62,680 nucleotides of DNA, taken from CAKVOD01 sp964489405 (lineage in GTDB: Bacteria; Bacillota; Clostridia; Christensenellales; UBA1242). Below the pieces are notes generated by a model. The model saw only the letters and a program-made list of their open reading frames with translations, was not told where the DNA came from and ran no database searches. Positions 59,895 to 62,680 of this stretch are shown in pieces (within the stretch, counting starts at the first letter, position 1; every line of letters begins with the position of its first letter). The stretch is taken from NCBI GenBank assembly GCA_964489405.1, contig CAZAYL010000002.1:1-62680 (forward strand). Direction: 5' to 3'. The translations under genes and the position numbers were made by a program.

Positions 59895-60884
59895 TTAAAT
59901 CTCCTTGTGTTCTTTGGCGAACTCGATTGAGCGGGTAGCGGTGGTGCGGATTGCGGTGTCGATGTCGTCAGGGAGAACTCCGAGTTTTTTATATGCGATT
60001 TTCGGGTCAATATGAGCGTTGCGGGTTTTGAACTCAAGAATTTTTACGGGATTTATTCCCGCCTCTAGCCCAGATTTGCGCCAAACTTTCATTTGTCTTT
60101 TTTTGTTTAGTTTGTACCAAAAGTTCTTGACGTACGGCACGTACGGTTTCATATTCAGTCCTTGGCAAATGAGTTCGTTGATGCGCTTGTATGAGTAGTT
60201 GTCGCCCGCGATTGCGATTGTTTCACCGCGCGTGAGTTTTTCGAACGCACCGCACACTGCTTGCGCGACTTGCTTTACCGTTATGACGGGAATCGTCCCG
60301 CGGAACGCCGAGTAGTTCGACGTGCGGTACATTTCCAAAATTTCGTCGCAGTGAAGCGGACGTCTTACGGGCATTGTTCCCCAAACTTGCGGGGCTTGCA
60401 AAACAATTACTTGGAACGATGTCGTATTGAATCTGCGCGCCGTATTTTCTTGGTCATAAGTTGCGCGGATGAAAGGGTGCCATTTTTCAAGGCGCAAGTC
60501 TGCCATAACGCTATTAAAGTAAACATATGCATTGCTAATCATCACGACTTTCTTGACGCCTGCGTCTTGTGCTAGTCGCAAAATGCGTTCGGTCGGGAAA
60601 ACGTTGTGAACCTTGAAGTAGTCGATAGCGGGTGCTTTGACAATATCGAGCGCGTTGGACGAACACGCATACAAAAGCCAGTCGGAACCTTTAATTAAAT
60701 CAATGAGTTCGTGGTCAGCCAACTGTTCAATGTTCCCCTGTGTGTATTCAACTTGCTTTGCAAAAATATCGCCTTTTGGCGGGGGAGTTAGCCCAAGACT
60801 TTTTACCTTGTGTCCGCGTGCGAGAAGTTCTTGCGAAACGTGATACCCGATGAGCCCCGTTCCGCCGACAATAAATGCTTTCAT
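59895..60884 (-). CDS. NAD-dependent epimerase/dehydratase family protein
   Basis: A 329-residue extended short-chain dehydrogenase: N-terminal GGTGLIGYHV nucleotide site, VVMISNAYVYF in place of the S-Y-K core, where the catalytic Tyr-x3-Lys motif is not clear (YDQEN region), and a C-terminal substrate part. It may bind NAD without epimerase activity. Its codons are richer in C and G than those of neighbours, suggesting different origin or expression. GGAG site. The neighbouring genes give no pathway. Confidence 0.75.
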   Translation of the reverse strand: MKAFIVGGTGLIGYHVSQELLARGHKVKSLGLTPPPKGDIFAKQVEYTQGNIEQLADHELIDLIKGSDWLLYACSSNALDIVKAPAIDYFKVHNVFPTERILRLAQDAGVKKVVMISNAYVYFNSVMADLRLEKWHPFIRATYDQENTARRFNTTSFQVIVLQAPQVWGTMPVRRPLHCDEILEMYRTSNYSAFRGTIPVITVKQVAQAVCGAFEKLTRGETIAIAGDNYSYKRINELICQGLNMKPYVPYVKNFWYKLNKKRQMKVWRKSGLEAGINPVKILEFKTRNAHIDPKIAYKKLGVLPDDIDTAIRTTATRSIEFAKEHKEI

Positions 60885-60920
60885 ATCGTTTTCTCCTTTG
60901 GTGTGGTTTATTTGTTATTT

Positions 60921-60949
60921 ATTATAACATTTTATTTTTAAAATTTCAA
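60921..60949 (-). promoter_or_regulatory. Promoter of the epimerase-like gene
   Basis: On the minus strand TTGAAA (60944-60949), 17-base spacer, TATAAT (60921-60926) with extended TGT; the leader of about 30 bases contains AAAGGAG. Confidence 0.75.
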
Positions 60950-61037
60950 TTTATTTTACTCTTTTTTCTCCTTTACGATATAAGTTATTTAATTTATATT
61001 GCTTTTGCAACAAAATATTTGAGAATATAATAATTTA

Positions 61038-61066
61038 TTGCTAAAACCTTGCTATGACAATATAAT
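61038..61066 (+). promoter_or_regulatory. Promoter of the serine recombinase
   Basis: TTGCTA (61038-61043), 17-base spacer, TATAAT (61061-61066). Confidence 0.75.
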
Positions 61067-61092
61067 TAAGGTGGAAATAAGGAGTTTCGAGT

Positions 61093-62592
61093 ATGAAAAC
61101 AGCAGTAATTTATGCTAGATATTCTAGCGATAGCCAAACCGAACAAAGTATCGAAGGGCAACTTAGAGTTTGCGGAGAATACGCGCAAAGGAACAACATT
61201 GTCGTAGTTGGGACATACATAGATAGGGCAATGACCGGTACAAATGACCACAGACCCGACTTCCAACGAATGATTAAGGATAGTTATAAAAAAGAATGGG
61301 ATTATGTCATTGTATATAAATTAGATAGATTTTCAAGGAATAAATATGAAACAACAATACACAAACACACATTATCTCAAAATGGTGTAAAGCTTCTATC
61401 CGCAATGGAAAATATTCCCGACACACCAGAAGGGATAATACTTGAGAGTTTGCTTGAAGGGATGAATCAATATTATTCAGCCGAACTCTCTCAAAAAGTT
61501 AAACGTGGCTTAAAAGAAAGTAGAATCAAAGGCAATTTTACGGGTGGGTGTATACTTTATGGATACTATGTTGAGAATCATAAAATAAAGATAAAGGAAA
61601 AGGAAGCTGAAGTTATTAGATATATTTATAAGCAATATTCACTCGGCATTTATGTTAATGAAATTATTGAATCACTAAACAAGCGACGAATTTTAAATCG
61701 CGGTAAACCTTTTACCCAAAGTGCAATATACAAAATGCTCCATAATGAGAAATATTCAGGGATTTATAGGTTCGATGACGAAATATATGAAAATATGTAT
61801 CCAAGAATTGTGCCCTTAGATGTCTTTGACAAAGTGCGCAATATATCAAGTGAAAATAAATATGGCAGAAGAAGTGTTGCAACTGTGTATTTATTAAGAA
61901 ATAAAATGATTTGTGGTTATTGCGGGATGTCAATTTGTGCCGAAAGTGGGACGGGGGGTAGAGGGGCAACTTTTCGTTATTATAAATGTCTTGGTAGAAA
62001 AAGAAAAAATGGGTGTACTCAGCCACTTTTTAAAAAAGAAATTTTTGAAGATTTTGTAATAAATACCATTTTAGAAATATTGAATAGTCCACAATATCGC
62101 GAAAAAATGATAAAAAATATATTAAAAACGCAACAATTATTATTTAAAGAGAATTCATTTTTAACAGCTTTGATTAAAGAGAAAAAACAAGCGGAGACGC
62201 GTTTGAATAACATAATGCAAGCAGTTGAACAAGGGTTGATGAATAGCACAACAAACAAAAGAATGAAAGATTTAGAAAAACAAATTGAAGAACTCGATAG
62301 AAGAATATTAATAGAGAAAAGCAAAATTGAAGCACCCCTTACAATTAAAGATATCCAAAATTTTTACTTGCAAGCCCTAAAAATGCAACCATATATGTTG
62401 ATAAATCATTTGATTAAAAATATAAAGGTTTATAAAGATAAACTTGAAATAATTCTCAATAACCCATTAGCAATAAGTCCTAATGACAGCCAAAAATTTT
62501 TGTTATATTCAAAAATTAAAAAATACCCTAAGCCCGTCCAAAACAAAAATATTCCAAACCACATTGACATATTGGTAAATATCTATGTCTAA
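61093..62592 (+). CDS. Large serine recombinase
   Basis: A 499-residue large serine recombinase. The resolvase domain starts AVIYARYSSDSQTEQSIEGQL with the nucleophile Ser, then YKLDRFSRN; the recombinase domain (about 150-270), a zinc ribbon (CGYCG and later paired Cys), a coiled coil (about 360-410) and a variable tail follow. Such enzymes integrate phages or conjugative elements. AAGGAG site at 61078. It stands next to an epimerase and shows no adjacent phage genes in the window, so it may belong to an element beyond the right edge. Confidence 0.93.
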   Translation: MKTAVIYARYSSDSQTEQSIEGQLRVCGEYAQRNNIVVVGTYIDRAMTGTNDHRPDFQRMIKDSYKKEWDYVIVYKLDRFSRNKYETTIHKHTLSQNGVKLLSAMENIPDTPEGIILESLLEGMNQYYSAELSQKVKRGLKESRIKGNFTGGCILYGYYVENHKIKIKEKEAEVIRYIYKQYSLGIYVNEIIESLNKRRILNRGKPFTQSAIYKMLHNEKYSGIYRFDDEIYENMYPRIVPLDVFDKVRNISSENKYGRRSVATVYLLRNKMICGYCGMSICAESGTGGRGATFRYYKCLGRKRKNGCTQPLFKKEIFEDFVINTILEILNSPQYREKMIKNILKTQQLLFKENSFLTALIKEKKQAETRLNNIMQAVEQGLMNSTTNKRMKDLEKQIEELDRRILIEKSKIEAPLTIKDIQNFYLQALKMQPYMLINHLIKNIKVYKDKLEIILNNPLAISPNDSQKFLLYSKIKKYPKPVQNKNIPNHIDILVNIYV

Positions 62593-62599
62593 AAAAAAA

Positions 62600-62627
62600 G
62601 ACCTAAATCGAATGTTCGATTTAGGTC
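62600..62627 (-). terminator. Terminator facing left at the right edge
   Basis: A 12-bp stem (62600-62611 with 62616-62627) and, on the minus strand, a run of nine T. It would end a leftward gene entering from the right, or act in both directions. Confidence 0.7.
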
Positions 62628-62680
62628 CCCATTGGCGGAATGTCAGACTTTTTATGCGAAACAAAATCATTTTTTATAGC
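62621..62680 (-). CDS. Possible C-terminal end of a gene cut by the window edge
   Basis: On the minus strand a frame reads AIKNDFVSHKKSDIPPMGT then TAA, with the stop lying inside the terminator stem. Only 19 codons are visible, so it is tentative. The orientation fits the leftward terminator. Confidence 0.3.
   Translation of the reverse strand, partial: AIKNDFVSHKKSDIPPMGT

Overview
The window looks like the replication-origin region of an AT-rich Gram-positive bacterium of the Bacillota, probably an uncultured clostridial lineage. The evidence is a Soj/Spo0J-type parAB pair with four perfect parS sites, mnmE-mnmG, dnaA, DnaA boxes, dnaN, rpmH-rnpA-yidD-yidC-jag, and the sporulation regulators Spo0A and SigH plus a SpoIIQ-like M23 peptidase. 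The lineage call is inference; the gene calls rest on motifs seen in the translations.

Layout. 0-3 kb: part of a GC-rich dispersed repeat, tRNA-Arg(ACG), a SpoIIQ-like peptidase, a small membrane protein and folD. 3-11.8 kb: one tight, overlapping operon on the + strand (mrnC-rlmB-sigH-dnaX-ybaB-recR, then a large acidic protein, a transglutaminase-fold protein and an RluA-type pseudouridine synthase). In this operon dnaX is split into two overlapping frames joined by a run of nine A, which suggests programmed frameshifting. 11.9-21.5 kb (- strand): a possible dehydrogenase-fold protein, a lipoprotein, an RlmD/RumA-type rRNA methyltransferase and a 2058-residue repeat-rich surface lipoprotein. 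22-22.7 kb: an imperfect repeat array ending in a second copy of the GC-rich repeat found at base 1. 22.7-30.4 kb: greA, a gene-free parS region, parB, parA, mnmG, mnmE. 30.4-32.6 kb: an accessory insert with a helicase-tail remnant, an HTH-Fic protein and an unknown gene, partly framed by a 20-bp direct repeat. 32.8-39.5 kb: dnaA (leftward), oriC, dnaN (rightward), rpmH, rnpA, yidD, yidC, jag. 39.7-49.5 kb: CCA-adding enzyme, rmuC, a membrane protein, radC, degV, two flavoproteins and an ABC-F ATPase. 49.6-56.5 kb: a GNAT-like protein, a 1676-residue surface protein and spo0A. 56.9 kb to the end: a second Fic protein, a decayed gene, a zinc-ribbon tyrosine recombinase, a coiled-coil protein, an epimerase, a large serine recombinase and the possible tail of another gene.

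Three features deserve most attention. First, at least six genes (mrnC, the gene ending at 11917, mnmE, dnaA, the flavoprotein at 45049 and the GNAT-like gene) have a good promoter whose -10 box ends only 5-6 bases before the ATG, implying leaderless mRNAs in an organism whose other genes have strong Shine-Dalgarno sites. Second, dnaX carries an A9 slippery site with the tau domain in the -1 frame. Third, the origin is rearranged: dnaA and dnaN are divergent, oriC lies between them, and a second DnaA-box cluster, including two boxes that form the stem of the dnaN terminator, lies after dnaN.
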